From a bacterium (GTDB lineage: Bacteria > Zhuqueibacterota > QNDG01 > JAFGCO01): DNA of 64,000 bases. The notes beneath the pieces are model-generated. The model searched no databases. It had not been told where the DNA came from and was given only the letters and a program-made list of their open reading frames with translations. Of the stretch, positions 1 through 9,090 are shown one piece after another (position 1 is the stretch's first letter; every line of letters starts with the position of its first letter). Both the position numbers and the translations under genes were made by a program. Where the stretch lies: contig JAFGCO010000071.1 in assembly GCA_016932575.1 (NCBI GenBank), forward strand, positions 62,001 through 126,000. Direction: 5' to 3'.

Positions 1-2
1 CG

Positions 3-866
3 ATTTGCATAGATGAACCTATGTCGAAGCATACATCCTATCAAATCGGCGGGCCTGCAGATATTTTTATCTGGCCTGAGGATCAGGAAGATACAGCAGC
101 TGTGATTAATTTTTGCAACCGGGAAGGTATCCCCAGATTTGTAATAGGCAACGGCACGAATCTGCTGGTCAGTGACAGGGGATATCGCGGTGTAATGATA
201 AATGTTACAAAAGCATTTAGCAAAGTGTCATGTAAAGGTAATGTGGTGACGACCGGGACAGGTGTGACACTAAATCATCTCATTGAATACAGTACGGAGA
301 TGGGACTTTCCGGATTAGAAGGATTGATTGGCATTCCCGGACAGGTAGGCGGAGCCTTAATGTTAAATGCAGGAGCATTTGGCCTCGAAATTATGGATCG
401 GGTAATCGCCGTACGATTTTTAAATTCAGATGGACTCGTTGAAATTCGAAAACGCAATGAGATTGATGCCGGATATCGAAGAACCAATCTGATGAAAACA
501 GATATTTTAATAGAGGCGCAATTCATGCTTGATGAAGGAAATCCAAAGGTCATGCAAACCTACGAAGAGAATATTCTTAAACAGAGAAGAGAAAAACAGC
601 CACTTTCGTTACCCTCGGCCGGATCCGTATTTAAGCGACCTCCCAATGATTATGCGGGACGATTGATTGAAGAAGCAGGCTGCAAGGGATTGCGGATAGG
701 AGATGCCATGGTATCACGGAAGCATGCAAATTTTATTGTGAATTGCCATTTGGCCACATCCAGTGACGTACTTCGGGTAATCGAAGAAGTCCAGGAACGG
801 GTATATCAACAGTTTCAAGTGACTCTTGAACCGGAAATTCATCTGTTGGGATTTGATACGATATGA
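3..866 (+). CDS. murB: UDP-N-acetylenolpyruvoylglucosamine reductase MurB (5' end outside window)
   Basis: Cytoplasmic FAD enzyme that reduces UDP-GlcNAc-enolpyruvate to UDP-MurNAc in peptidoglycan synthesis. The FAD-binding PCMH domain shows GNGTNLLVSD and the glycine-rich GLIGIPGQVGGALMLNAGA; the C-terminal domain has the proton-donor serine in PSAGSVFKRP, the AGCKGLRIGDAMVS stretch and the late glutamate in LEPEIHLLG. The absence of the extra type I loop suggests a type II enzyme. An ATG at 21 would give 281 residues, but the reading frame is open to position 3 and reads IDEP before MSKHTSYQIGGPA, the place where family members have an internal '(N)EPLSKHT'; so the true start is probably upstream of the window. 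The stop overlaps ftsQ by 4 bp (ATGA), indicating translational coupling in a division cluster. Confidence 0.95.
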   Translation: MCIDEPMSKHTSYQIGGPADIFIWPEDQEDTAAVINFCNREGIPRFVIGNGTNLLVSDRGYRGVMINVTKAFSKVSCKGNVVTTGTGVTLNHLIEYSTEMGLSGLEGLIGIPGQVGGALMLNAGAFGLEIMDRVIAVRFLNSDGLVEIRKRNEIDAGYRRTNLMKTDILIEAQFMLDEGNPKVMQTYEENILKQRREKQPLSLPSAGSVFKRPPNDYAGRLIEEAGCKGLRIGDAMVSRKHANFIVNCHLATSSDVLRVIEEVQERVYQQFQVTLEPEIHLLGFDTI

Positions 867-1633
867 ATGACAGATACTCAAATCAGGATCTGGTGAAACA
901 ATTTAAGCGATCCTTCGGTGTTGGATGTTTCATTATAGCCTTGATTATTCTATGCCGAACTTATAGCCGATGGTTAAAAACATCCGGTACGTTTCGGATT
1001 CAAAGAATTGAGATTGAAGGGAATGATTTGCTGACTGATTCACGGATCCGGTCGATGGGAAAAATTTCTGATGGACTTTCAGTCTGGCAGATTGATTTGG
1101 AAACGGTCGAACATGCGATTGAATCTGTCGGATATGTAGAGAATGCTGTTGTCAAAAGGAAATTGCCGGATGTCATTCAAATTCATATCGATGAAAAAAA
1201 ACCTGTGGCTCTGCTCAGATACCAGGGCCAGCTATTCTGTCTGGATTCAGAAGGGCAGGTCCTGCCTTCAGAGCCAGGGAAGATGTATGATTTACCGATT
1301 TTAAGTGGAAATTTCAAGGGAGATATAAAAGTCGGACAGAAAATCGGAGGCCAATGGGTACCCAAAGGACTGGCGATTCTCAAGGGGATTCGGTATGACC
1401 GCCCCCATTTGTTTTCTGAAATTTCAGAAATGATTCTGGGAGGAGAACGAGGGATCCTGATTTATTTATGCAGAAATGGTATTCCGGTGTTTGTGGGTGA
1501 TGATTTGACATGGAAAAAGATGCGTTGTTTTGACGCGATTTTACAGAAATTGATCCGGGATAATGAGCTGAATAAAACGAAGTACATCGACATTCGGTAT
1601 CATGGGCAAATATTCGTGGGAAGGAGAGCATAA
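863..1633 (+). CDS. ftsQ: Cell division protein FtsQ
   Basis: Divisome scaffold protein of the inner membrane. 256 residues: a short cytoplasmic N-terminus, one transmembrane helix at about residues 18-35 (VGCFIIALIILC), then a periplasmic POTRA domain (about residues 50-120, with FRIQRIEIEGNDLL and VENAVVKRKLPDVIQIHIDE) and an FtsQ-type beta domain. Sequence identity in this family is usually low, so the call rests on the POTRA, the topology and the position between murB and ftsA. It overlaps murB by 4 bp and is followed by ftsA after 4 bp. Confidence 0.9.
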   Translation: MNDRYSNQDLVKQFKRSFGVGCFIIALIILCRTYSRWLKTSGTFRIQRIEIEGNDLLTDSRIRSMGKISDGLSVWQIDLETVEHAIESVGYVENAVVKRKLPDVIQIHIDEKKPVALLRYQGQLFCLDSEGQVLPSEPGKMYDLPILSGNFKGDIKVGQKIGGQWVPKGLAILKGIRYDRPHLFSEISEMILGGERGILIYLCRNGIPVFVGDDLTWKKMRCFDAILQKLIRDNELNKTKYIDIRYHGQIFVGRRA

Positions 1634-1637
1634 TTTC

Positions 1638-2906
1638 ATGATTACAGATACCCTGAAAATATCATTTCAGAATGAAGGCATTGTGACCGGTCTGGATATC
1701 GGAACAAGCAAGATTGCCGTGGTAGTGGGTGAATTGAATGAAATGGGTGGCGTGCAAATATTGGGTGCCGGTATCAGTCCTTCCCAAGGATTGAAGCAAG
1801 GGGTGATCGTCAATCTGGAAGAAGCCATCGAATCAATCCAAAAAGCTGTACATGAAGCTCAGCTGACCGCAGGTTTGAAAATCAAAGATGTTATTGTAGG
1901 TATTTCAGGAGACCACGTACGGAGTATTAACAGCCGCGGTGTTGTAGCAGTATCTCGGTCTGATCGTGAAATTGCTCAGAGTGACGTCGATCGGGTGATT
2001 GAGGCAGCGAGAGCCATTGCATTGCCAAGTGACCAGGAAGTCATGCATGTTTTGCCCCAGGAATTTGTTTTGGACAGCCGCAAGGGAATTCACACGCCGA
2101 TCGGTTTAAGCGGCGTTCGGTTGGAAGCTGAGGTGCATATTGTGACCAGTGCGATTTCGGCCTCGAAAAACATTATTCGTTGTGTGAATAAAGCCGGACT
2201 GCGTGTATTGGGACGTATACTGGAATCGCTGGCCTCGAGTGAAGGGGTTTTATCCAATGATGAAAAAGAGCTGGGAGTGTGCCTGGTCGATCTTGGCGGC
2301 GGAACCACAGATATGGCCATGTTTTTTGAAGGCACGGTCCGACATACAGCCATTATCAGCCTGGGCGGGCAGAATGTGACCAATGATATAGCTTTAGGTC
2401 TGCGGACACCGATTGAACATGCAGAAGTGATTAAAAAAAAATATGGGTGTGCCAATAATAAATTCGTCAATGCTGACGATTATTTCTTGGCGAGTGGAAT
2501 TGGAGGAAGAGAAGAAACGGAAGTCTCCCGTGAAATGTTATGTACAATTATCCAGCCGAGAATGGAAGAAATATTCAGTCTGATCGCAAAAGAGATGAAA
2601 CGTTCATCCTTTGGAGATAAAATGGGAGGTGGTGTTGTGCTCACGGGGGGCGCTTCATTATTGAAGGGCACAGTTGAATTGGCGAGAGATATTTTCAGTA
2701 TGCCCATAAGAATCGGTATTCCACAGACTTTTACAGGGCTGGTTGAGTCTGTTTCGAGTCCGGAATTTGCGACGGGTGTGGGACTTGTCAGCGCAGGCTT
2801 CGATTTTTTTAATGAAGATCTAAACAAATTTCATACAATAAAATCTGTGATTCGATCAAAACTCGAAACTCTGATTCAGAAATATAAGGAAGTGTTTAAT
2901 TTATGA
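1638..2906 (+). CDS. ftsA: Cell division protein FtsA
   Basis: Actin-like ATPase that tethers FtsZ to the membrane. The phosphate-1 motif TGLDIGTSKIAVVVGE lies at the N-terminus, GVCLVDLGGGTTDMAMF is phosphate-2, and VVLTGGASLLKGTVELA is the adenosine motif; the SHS2/1C insert is present. The last residues (KSVIRSKLETLIQKYKEVF) form a basic amphipathic helix like the usual membrane-targeting sequence. A longer reading from ATG 1602 overlaps ftsQ by 32 bp and lacks a ribosome site; ATG 1638 has AAGGAG at 1621-1626 and starts just after the ftsQ stop, so it is preferred (about 422 residues, the usual size). Confidence 0.95.
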   Translation: MITDTLKISFQNEGIVTGLDIGTSKIAVVVGELNEMGGVQILGAGISPSQGLKQGVIVNLEEAIESIQKAVHEAQLTAGLKIKDVIVGISGDHVRSINSRGVVAVSRSDREIAQSDVDRVIEAARAIALPSDQEVMHVLPQEFVLDSRKGIHTPIGLSGVRLEAEVHIVTSAISASKNIIRCVNKAGLRVLGRILESLASSEGVLSNDEKELGVCLVDLGGGTTDMAMFFEGTVRHTAIISLGGQNVTNDIALGLRTPIEHAEVIKKKYGCANNKFVNADDYFLASGIGGREETEVSREMLCTIIQPRMEEIFSLIAKEMKRSSFGDKMGGGVVLTGGASLLKGTVELARDIFSMPIRIGIPQTFTGLVESVSSPEFATGVGLVSAGFDFFNEDLNKFHTIKSVIRSKLETLIQKYKEVFNL

Positions 2907-2950
2907 TTTATATGACATATTCAAAATTCATAAGATAAAGGAGGCCAAAA

Positions 2951-4171
2951 ATGTCAAACCGACCAACGACCGATCGTGCGGGCAAACCACTTGCCCTTGA
3001 ATTCGACGAACCTATCCGTCAGCTGGCAAAGATCAAAGTGATTGGCATCGGGGGCGCCGGGGGAAATGCCATCAATAGAATGGTATCGGACCAGATGACC
3101 GGAGTGGATTTTATTGCTATTAACACAGATCTGCAGGCCCTGGATCAAAATAAAGCTTCCTGCAGGATTCAGATTGGTAAAAATTTAACACGTGGGCTGG
3201 GAGCAGGAGGAAATCCCGAAATAGGCCGGAAAGCCATTGAAGAAAATAAGGATTCCGTGATAGATGCTCTGGCGGAGACTGATATGGTTTTTATCACATG
3301 TGGAATGGGTGGAGGAACCGGTACAGGAGCGGCATCGGTTGTAGGGGAGATTGCCAAAGATCTGGGGGCCCTGACAGTGGGTATTGTAACCCGGCCTTTT
3401 GAATTTGAGGGACTCCAGCGGGCGAAAAAAGCGGATCATGGTATTATTGAACTCAGAGACAGGGTTGATACCCTGATTGAAATACCAAATGAGAAATTAC
3501 TGTCTTTGGTATCGAAAAACACCCCTTTGGAAGATGCGTTTAAAAAAGCGGATGGTATTTTGATGCATGCAACCAAGGGAATATCAGACGTCATCAATAT
3601 TCCGGGACTGATTAATGTGGATTTCGCGGATGTCCGAACAGTGATGAGCCAAATGGGAGATGCATTAATGGGTTCGGGAGTAGCGTCCGGTGATAACCGC
3701 GGCAAGGATGCTTCAGAAGAAGCGATTTCGAGCCCTCTGATTGACAATGTTTCCATTCGGGGCGCTTTGGGTGTACTGGTCAATATTACCGGAGGAAAAG
3801 ATCTGAGTTTGACGGACATTCAGGAAGCTTCTACTGTAATTCAAGAATGTGCAGGAGCAGAGGCCAATATCATTGTGGGTGCAGTCGTGGATGACTCTAT
3901 GGAGAATGAAGTTCGGGTTACTGTGATTGCCACCGGATTCAACCGAAGCAAGAATCAACGGTCACGGATTCAGCGTGACGGCAAACGCTGTGGTGTTTCA
4001 AATGATGATACACGGCTCAATGAAATTCCATTGTTTGAACAAATGTTTGATGAGCCTTTGGAACAAACATTGGGAGAAATACTGGGTAAAGAAGAAGAAT
4101 TTTCATTCAGTTCAAAAGATGATCCGAATATTCCGACATTTGTAAGACGGAATTTGGATGACCAGTTGTGA
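2951..4171 (+). CDS. ftsZ: Cell division GTPase FtsZ
   Basis: Tubulin-like GTPase that forms the Z ring. The nucleotide motif GGIGGAGGNA-type loop reads VIGIGGAGGNAINRM near residue 35, the tubulin signature is GGGTGTGAA, and the T7 synergy loop is NVDFADVRTVM. A variable linker follows from about residue 330, and the C-terminal conserved peptide that binds FtsA is DDPNIPTFVRRNLDDQL. 406 residues is a normal length. A strong ribosome site AAAGGAGG lies just before the ATG. Last gene of the division cluster; a long inverted repeat 345 bp downstream probably ends the transcript. Confidence 0.98.
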   Translation: MSNRPTTDRAGKPLALEFDEPIRQLAKIKVIGIGGAGGNAINRMVSDQMTGVDFIAINTDLQALDQNKASCRIQIGKNLTRGLGAGGNPEIGRKAIEENKDSVIDALAETDMVFITCGMGGGTGTGAASVVGEIAKDLGALTVGIVTRPFEFEGLQRAKKADHGIIELRDRVDTLIEIPNEKLLSLVSKNTPLEDAFKKADGILMHATKGISDVINIPGLINVDFADVRTVMSQMGDALMGSGVASGDNRGKDASEEAISSPLIDNVSIRGALGVLVNITGGKDLSLTDIQEASTVIQECAGAEANIIVGAVVDDSMENEVRVTVIATGFNRSKNQRSRIQRDGKRCGVSNDDTRLNEIPLFEQMFDEPLEQTLGEILGKEEEFSFSSKDDPNIPTFVRRNLDDQL

Positions 4172-4515
4172 TGTATGAAATTAAATGTCTGAATTTTGGA
4201 TATCTTTACGGGCAATCGAAGAAAATCGACACGGTGCTTCAGACCTTCTTCCTTTGTCCAACACTGTGACAACGCTGCAGTGGATCTCTGCTGCGCAAAG
4301 AAGAAAAATCAGGAATGCGCAAGGGGCGCCTTTGAGGGAGGTACTGGGTATCCGGTACCACAGACAGACCGATTACCCCGATTAATGGTTTGTCAGAGTA
4401 TTCCTGGTTCAATGTTGAGAAATCCTTTAATTTGTGCACCGGGATTTCGATCATTGGCAGAGTTTCAAATGACAGGCAGTTAATAAAAACCGGTCAGCGG
4501 CGTTGTGACTGAATT
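4172..4515. other. Non-coding or degenerate stretch after ftsZ
   Basis: No convincing gene. Several open frames of 66-100 codons exist on both strands (for example 4185-4385 and 4196-4483 on plus, 4239-4454 on minus), but none has a good ribosome site or a recognisable motif and they contradict one another. It may be a decayed gene; a protein search with all six frames would show whether fragments align to one family. Confidence 0.4.
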
Positions 4516-4571
4516 GAACCCTTCCCCTTCTATTCCTTAAGTCAGGCCTCCAGGAATAAGGGGAAGGGTTC
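4516..4571. terminator. Long inverted repeat, probable bidirectional terminator
   Basis: GAACCCTTCCCCTT at 4516 onward pairs with AAGGGGAAGGGTTC ending at 4571, and the inner TTCC/GGAA continues the stem. It is followed on the plus strand by a T-rich stretch (TGTATTCTTTTATTTT). Placed between ftsZ (plus) and the barrel gene at 4740 (minus), it could stop both. Confidence 0.75.
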
Positions 4572-4670
4572 TGTATTCTTTTATTTTGGATAATTCAGTG
4601 ATTATAAAGTATCTAAGCCACAGCACATTAAAAAGATCGGCACAACGAGTTCCACTGTCAGCTTCAAATA

Positions 4671-4706
4671 TAAAAATCCGGCAGGCACCGGTGCGGGCCC
4701 GCCGGA
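4671..4706 (-). terminator. Rho-independent terminator of the 4740-5444 gene
   Basis: Read on the minus strand, TCCGGCGGGC pairs with GCCTGCCGGA (4677-4706, one G-T pair) and is followed at once by TTTTTA. It lies 34 bp after the stop of the minus-strand barrel gene. Confidence 0.75.
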
Positions 4707-4739
4707 AGAATGGCGTGAAAACTTTTACCATCGGAATAT

Positions 4740-5444
4740 TTAAAAGGAAAAACTGACGCCCAGATTAATCGTTATCAGATCGGTGCGAGAATGATTCACA
4801 TGATAAATTACATCATACTCTTCAGTGATTTCAATATCGCCCTTTTTCAGATAATCAGCTTCGCCTCCGTTCAGCACCCTGAATCCCAGGTCAATAGAAA
4901 CGCTGAATTCACTTTCTTCAGGATCCGTAATTTCATTTTTATACACCCGGATTAACAAACCCGCACCGCCGCCATAGCACATGGCGGCATCATCGTAATT
5001 GGTAGAACTCGCAATTTCCTCATTGGAAGATTCATTTTTTACGCTGGTGCTCGTTACCAGATAATTAAATCCAAAAATGCCGTCTGCATAAGGAGTAATC
5101 CTCATCGAGCGTGGCTGAAGCCTCATCATGAGAAATCCCTGAAAGATCCCATTGGTTCTTGTGATATCCACATCGATTTCAGGTGCAAATGGTTTTAGGG
5201 ATTCTTTTCTTGTTTCGCTGCCATAAACATAGAAATCCAGGCCAAGCCCGAATGAAACGCCCGTTTGAGGAAGCCGATAGAAAAATTGCCCTCCACCCCC
5301 AAAACCCACGGCATCCAGATTGTCAGCAAATTCTTTCTGAGGGATTCCCAGACTGAAGTGAACGCCCGCCTGAAAGGGAGATTGGGCTATAAGCGAGATT
5401 GAATAAAATAAAAAAGCAAATATCCAGCAGTGTTTCACAGTCAT
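4740..5444 (-). CDS. Secreted outer-membrane beta-barrel protein, unknown function
   Basis: A signal peptide (MTVKHCWIFAFLFYSISLIAQ, probable cleavage after AQ) is followed by alternating glycine/aromatic strands (VGFGGGGQFFYRLP, VSFGLGLDFYVYG, LITINLGVSFSF) ending in phenylalanine, as in porin-like OMP_b-brl domains. About 234 residues would make an 8-10 strand barrel. ATG 5444 is preferred to the upstream TTG 5459, because a GGGGGG run lies just ahead of it. Free-standing gene with its own terminator. No substrate or partner can be read from the sequence. Confidence 0.75.
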   Translation of the reverse strand: MTVKHCWIFAFLFYSISLIAQSPFQAGVHFSLGIPQKEFADNLDAVGFGGGGQFFYRLPQTGVSFGLGLDFYVYGSETRKESLKPFAPEIDVDITRTNGIFQGFLMMRLQPRSMRITPYADGIFGFNYLVTSTSVKNESSNEEIASSTNYDDAAMCYGGGAGLLIRVYKNEITDPEESEFSVSIDLGFRVLNGGEADYLKKGDIEITEEYDVIYHVNHSRTDLITINLGVSFSF

Positions 5445-5548
5445 TTCCGCACCCCCCAAAAGAATATCTGTTGGTAGTCTGAGAATTATACGATACTACA
5501 TACAAAAAAGATACATAAAATTTCTTTGAATCACAACACCAATTGTTC

Positions 5549-5577
5549 TTGACATTTTTAATGGGAATTATTATACT
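5549..5577 (+). promoter_or_regulatory. Sigma-70-type promoter of tRNA-Arg
   Basis: TTGACA (5549-5554), 17-bp spacer, TATACT (5572-5577); the transcript would start near 5584, about 11 bp before the tRNA. Confidence 0.85.
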
Positions 5578-5594
5578 AAATCACCTAAAATAAT

Positions 5595-5668
5595 GCGCCC
5601 GTAGCTCAGTTGGATAGAGCGCATGCCTCCGGAGCATGAGGCCACAGGTTCGAATCCTGTCGGGCGTA
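5595..5668 (+). tRNA. tRNA-Arg (anticodon CCG)
   Basis: Full cloverleaf: acceptor arms GCGCCCG/CGGGCGT (G1-T72 wobble), D arm GCTC/GAGC, anticodon arm CATGC/GCATG with loop CTCCGGA (anticodon CCG at 5629-5631), five-base variable loop, T arm ACAGG/CCTGT with TTCGAAT loop, discriminator A. The 3' CCA is not encoded. It reads arginine codon CGG. Confidence 0.97.
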
Positions 5669-5676
5669 CTGAAGTT

Positions 5677-5702
5677 ACCGGCCTGTCGGCCGGTTTTTTT
5701 TT
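5677..5702 (+). terminator. Rho-independent terminator after tRNA-Arg
   Basis: ACCGGCC/GGCCGGT stem with TGTC loop and a run of nine T. Together with the promoter it makes the tRNA a single-gene transcription unit. Confidence 0.92.
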
Positions 5703-5821
5703 GAATAGTTCGGCAGATTAAGTGTAATCATATATTAAATTGATTTTATACAGACAGAACTTAAATTAAAGCAAGGTTTGCATTTTTTAGAATCGATTCG
5801 TTAAAAACAGGAGCATAAGCC

Positions 5822-6043
5822 ATGATTTGTCCGAAATGCGGGTATCAGAATTCCGATGATGCTGGACAGTGTTCACACTGCAATTATAAATTTCAGTTCG
5901 GTCATAATTTTAATGATCCCGGCCATATGATGTTTATATCGCCGGGTCAGTCCAAGAAATCGAAAATTGCAGTCATGGTATTTTTTTCCGTCATGATTGT
6001 ACTGCTTCTTCTGATGATCGTTTCCTGGCTGAAATCGATATAA
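5822..6043 (+). CDS. Small zinc-ribbon membrane protein
   Basis: 73 residues. The N-terminal zinc ribbon has two CxxC knuckles (CPKCGYQN and CSHCNYKF); a hydrophobic segment at about residues 48-70 (IAVMVFFSVMIVLLLLMIV) is a transmembrane anchor near the C-terminus. The ribosome site CAGGAG precedes the ATG. Family role unknown; such proteins are widespread and usually unassigned. Confidence 0.7.
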   Translation: MICPKCGYQNSDDAGQCSHCNYKFQFGHNFNDPGHMMFISPGQSKKSKIAVMVFFSVMIVLLLLMIVSWLKSI

Positions 6044-6134
6044 TGTCATAATGGAAATCCAGCGGTTAAAGAAAGCCTTTTTCTTTAATAATGGAAAATA
6101 AATCAAAAAAAAACTGTAAGAATCAGGACAGTCA

Positions 6135-6368
6135 ATGAAGAAATCCTATGGATGCGGTAATTTAAAAATACAATTATCAAATGAATCTGACTTACAGGAT
6201 ATTCTGAATATTGAAACCGAGGATTTTGGAGATGAAGGTTCAGAAACAGCAGGTCTTGTTAACAAACTGCTTTATGACCGAAGCGCCAGGCCAATATTGG
6301 ATCTTATCTCTTTTTTATTTGCATTTCGTTTCCATTTTCCCTATTATTTTGTGTTCAATTGTTTTTAA
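6135..6368 (+). pseudogene. Truncated GNAT acetyltransferase (N-terminal fragment)
   Basis: The first 55 residues follow the pattern of the N-acetyltransferase (GNAT, YhbS-like) N-terminus: IQLSNESDLQDILNIE, then EDFGDEGSETAGLVNKLLYD and ARPILDLISF, where intact proteins read 'SDxxxIxxIxxxAF...E..LV..L..D....P.LSLVA'. After that the frame turns into a phenylalanine-rich, T-rich tail with no acetyl-CoA pyrophosphate loop (Q/RxxGxG/A), and stops at 77 codons. I infer a deletion or decay product lying just before hflX. It could still be translated; no intact remainder is seen downstream. Confidence 0.6.
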
Positions 6369-6443
6369 AATTGAGGTTCAAATGAATTAACGAACGCTTT
6401 TCATATCCATGCCGGGTAAGAAAGTGTATATTCACTATTCAAT

Positions 6444-7754
6444 GTGCAGGAGTATTATACGGAAAATTATTATATAACGGCCTCTGAAAAAGAACGGGCG
6501 ATTTTGGTTGGTATGGTACACCATGGAATTACATGCCTGGAAGCGGAAGAACATCTCAAGGAACTGGCGATGCTGGCTGACACTGCAGGGGCCCAGGTCG
6601 CACAAACCATTATTCAGAAACGGCATAAAATAGATCCGGCAACTATGATCGGAATCGGAAAGGTGCGGCAAGTGGTACAGGCCTGTGAATTCCATGAAGC
6701 CACTGTTGTCGTTTTTGATGATGAACTCAGTCCTGCCCAGGTTAAGAACCTGGAAGCAGAATTCAAGATAAAGGTTTTAGACCGGAGCGGTTTAATTCTT
6801 GATATCTTTGCCAGACGTGCCCGGACGAGGGAAGCACAAACCCAGGTGGAACTTGCCCAGCTGGAATATCTCTATCCGCGATTAACCCGGCAATGGACGC
6901 ATTTGTCCCGACAGGTCGGCGGTATCGGTACACGCGGACCCGGAGAAACCCAGCTTGAAGTAGATCGCCGGCTTATTCGCAAAAGAATCAAAGTGTTGAA
7001 AGAGAATTTGCGCAAAATTGAAAAACAGCGCAGTGTCCGGCGTGAGGGCCGGCGCAATTTCAGACAGGTAGCACTGATCGGCTATACCAATGCAGGAAAG
7101 TCGAGCCTGATGAATGCATTGACACAATCTGATGTGTTTGTGGAAGATCGTTTGTTTGCCACACTGGATGCCACAGTAAGGTCCCTGCCGTTACGTACGT
7201 TTCCGAAAGTATTAATTACCGATACAGTGGGATTTATACGTAAACTGCCGCACGATCTGGTCGCATCCTTTCGAAGTACTTTGGAAGAAACGTTCCAGGC
7301 GGATCTGCTTGTGCATATGATTGATATCAGTTATCCAAATTTTAATGACCATATTGAAATTACCCTTGATTTGCTGAAAGAAATGGGCATGGATAAAAAG
7401 CCGAGGCTTCTGGTATTTAATAAAATTGACCGATTAATAAATAGAGATTTGATGCATGAAATAAAAATTCAGCATCCCGAAGCAGTGTTTGTATCTGCTC
7501 TGACCGGACTGGGGCTGACCGGGCTGGTTGATCGCATGGATCAATATCTAAGAAGCTCGACCGTTGAGGAGGTTGTGAGAATACCGGCAGGTCATGGACG
7601 ATCATTGGATTTTGTCCATCAATGGGCAGATGTACTGTACATCACTTACGAAAACAGTACAGCAGTCGTCCGGTATAGGACATCCTGTGAGGGACATTCC
7701 AGAATCCTCGACTTTTTGGAGAAACAGCATGAAGCTGCACATTCTTGTCGTTGA
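6444..7754 (+). CDS. hflX: Ribosome-associated GTPase HflX
   Basis: Splits and rescues stalled or heat-damaged 70S ribosomes. The N-terminal HflX domain (about residues 15-190) contains the glycine-rich GGIGTRGPGETQLEVDRR signature; the G domain has G1 GYTNAGKSS, G3 DTVGFIRKLP and G4 NKID. 436 residues is typical. The frame opens at GTG 6444 (an out-of-frame ATG lies at 6442); no strong ribosome site is visible, so translation initiation is uncertain. The 3' end overlaps the next gene by 26 bp. Confidence 0.95.
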   Translation: MQEYYTENYYITASEKERAILVGMVHHGITCLEAEEHLKELAMLADTAGAQVAQTIIQKRHKIDPATMIGIGKVRQVVQACEFHEATVVVFDDELSPAQVKNLEAEFKIKVLDRSGLILDIFARRARTREAQTQVELAQLEYLYPRLTRQWTHLSRQVGGIGTRGPGETQLEVDRRLIRKRIKVLKENLRKIEKQRSVRREGRRNFRQVALIGYTNAGKSSLMNALTQSDVFVEDRLFATLDATVRSLPLRTFPKVLITDTVGFIRKLPHDLVASFRSTLEETFQADLLVHMIDISYPNFNDHIEITLDLLKEMGMDKKPRLLVFNKIDRLINRDLMHEIKIQHPEAVFVSALTGLGLTGLVDRMDQYLRSSTVEEVVRIPAGHGRSLDFVHQWADVLYITYENSTAVVRYRTSCEGHSRILDFLEKQHEAAHSCR

Positions 7755-9090
7755 TGACGAACCCCGTATCCAGAGTGCCTTAAACAGCTTGCTGCAAGAT
7801 GAAGGTTATACGGTCAAGACTGTTGAAAGTGGAGAAGACTGTATTCAGCAGGTAACCAAAGTCATTTATGATCTTGTATTTTTGGATGTCAAGCTGCCCG
7901 GTATGAATGGTCTAGAGGTATTGAAGCATATCAGGAAATTGTCTCCGAGTACGGTCATTATCATGATGTCCGGTCAATCAGATTTGACCACTGCAGTCAG
8001 GGCAACGAAATTGGGTGCGCATAATTTTTTAGAAAAACCGCTTAATCCTGAACGCGTACTCATAGAGGCAGATCATGTCGCACGCCAACTTTTTCTTCAA
8101 ACCCGTGTTGAAGTGCTTGAATCAATGATGGATTTTGATTCAGAAATTATCGGTGATTCTGTTCCTATTCGAAGATTAAAAGCAACCATTGATAAATCTG
8201 CCCCTACAGATAGCCGAATATTAATTATGGGTGAAAATGGAACCGGTAAGGAATTGATCGCAAGGGACATTCATCGTCAGAGCAGAAGGCGGAATGGCCC
8301 TTTCATCAGTTTAAATTGTGCGGCCATTCCTGAAAATCTTGTCGAGAGTGAACTGTTCGGTCATGAAAAGGGCGCTTTTACCGGTGCTGATCGTAAAAAG
8401 CCGGGCCGTTTTGAGATTGCAGACGGTGGAACCCTTTTTTTAGATGAAGTGGGTGATATGAATCCGGATGTTCAGGCGAAGCTTTTAAGGGTGCTGGAAG
8501 AACGTGAGGCGGTTCGTGTTGGGGGCAATGTCCCTTATTCATTTGATGTCCGTGTGATTGCTGCCACAAACAAAGATTTACAACAGGCGATTCAGCAAGG
8601 GCGGTTCCGCGAAGATTTGTTTTACCGGCTCAATGTGATTCCCATCCATGTGCCGCCTTTACGTGACCGGCTGCCGGATATTCCACTCTTGGCGCATCAT
8701 TTTTTAAAACAGATATGCAATCAATCCGGAAAAGGAAAAAAACAGTGGGGAGAAGGATGTATGGCGATGCTGCAGAGCTATGTATGGCCTGGTAATGTGA
8801 GGGAGCTGAGAAATTTTACTGAGCGTATGGTCATACTCAGTGAAGGATTGATGATTAGTGCAGAAGAAGTCAGCGCAACCCTTCCTGTATCAGTCAATAT
8901 TTCGAAAATTAATTTTTCCAGCGAAGATGATTCAAATGCGTCTTTTCGGGAGCAGATGGAGACCTTTGAGAAACAAATTTTATCGAGGGGATATTTTGAA
9001 GCAGGCGGCAATGTTTCTGAAATGGCACGCCGGTTAAAGATAGACCGTGCGAATCTGCATAGAAAATTAAAGTCATACGGGATTAAATAG
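7729..9090 (+). CDS. Sigma-54-dependent response regulator, NtrC family (orphan)
   Basis: Receiver domain (residues 1-120, phosphoacceptor Asp53 in LVFLDVKLPG), AAA+ sigma-54 interaction domain with Walker A GENGTGKE, the sigma-54 contact loop GAFTGA, and Walker B GGTLFLDEVGDM, then a Fis-type helix-turn-helix (VSEMARRLKIDRANLHRKL). A longer frame from 7594 lies inside hflX; ATG 7729 begins MKLHILVVDDEP and has GGAGA at 7718-7722, so it is chosen. No kinase gene is adjacent. The perfect sigma-54 promoter 230 bp downstream (9318) makes the barrel/toastrack genes its likely targets; that link is inference. Confidence 0.93.
   Translation: MKLHILVVDDEPRIQSALNSLLQDEGYTVKTVESGEDCIQQVTKVIYDLVFLDVKLPGMNGLEVLKHIRKLSPSTVIIMMSGQSDLTTAVRATKLGAHNFLEKPLNPERVLIEADHVARQLFLQTRVEVLESMMDFDSEIIGDSVPIRRLKATIDKSAPTDSRILIMGENGTGKELIARDIHRQSRRRNGPFISLNCAAIPENLVESELFGHEKGAFTGADRKKPGRFEIADGGTLFLDEVGDMNPDVQAKLLRVLEEREAVRVGGNVPYSFDVRVIAATNKDLQQAIQQGRFREDLFYRLNVIPIHVPPLRDRLPDIPLLAHHFLKQICNQSGKGKKQWGEGCMAMLQSYVWPGNVRELRNFTERMVILSEGLMISAEEVSATLPVSVNISKINFSSEDDSNASFREQMETFEKQILSRGYFEAGGNVSEMARRLKIDRANLHRKLKSYGIK

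Noticed and set aside
2090-2470. 126-codon antisense frame in ftsA (and similar ones in ftsZ, dxs and groEL)
   Set aside because: Typical antisense open frames opposite conserved genes; no independent support.
4185-4483. Overlapping 66-100-codon frames on both strands after ftsZ
   Set aside because: No ribosome site, no motif, and mutually overlapping frames; described as non-coding or degenerate.
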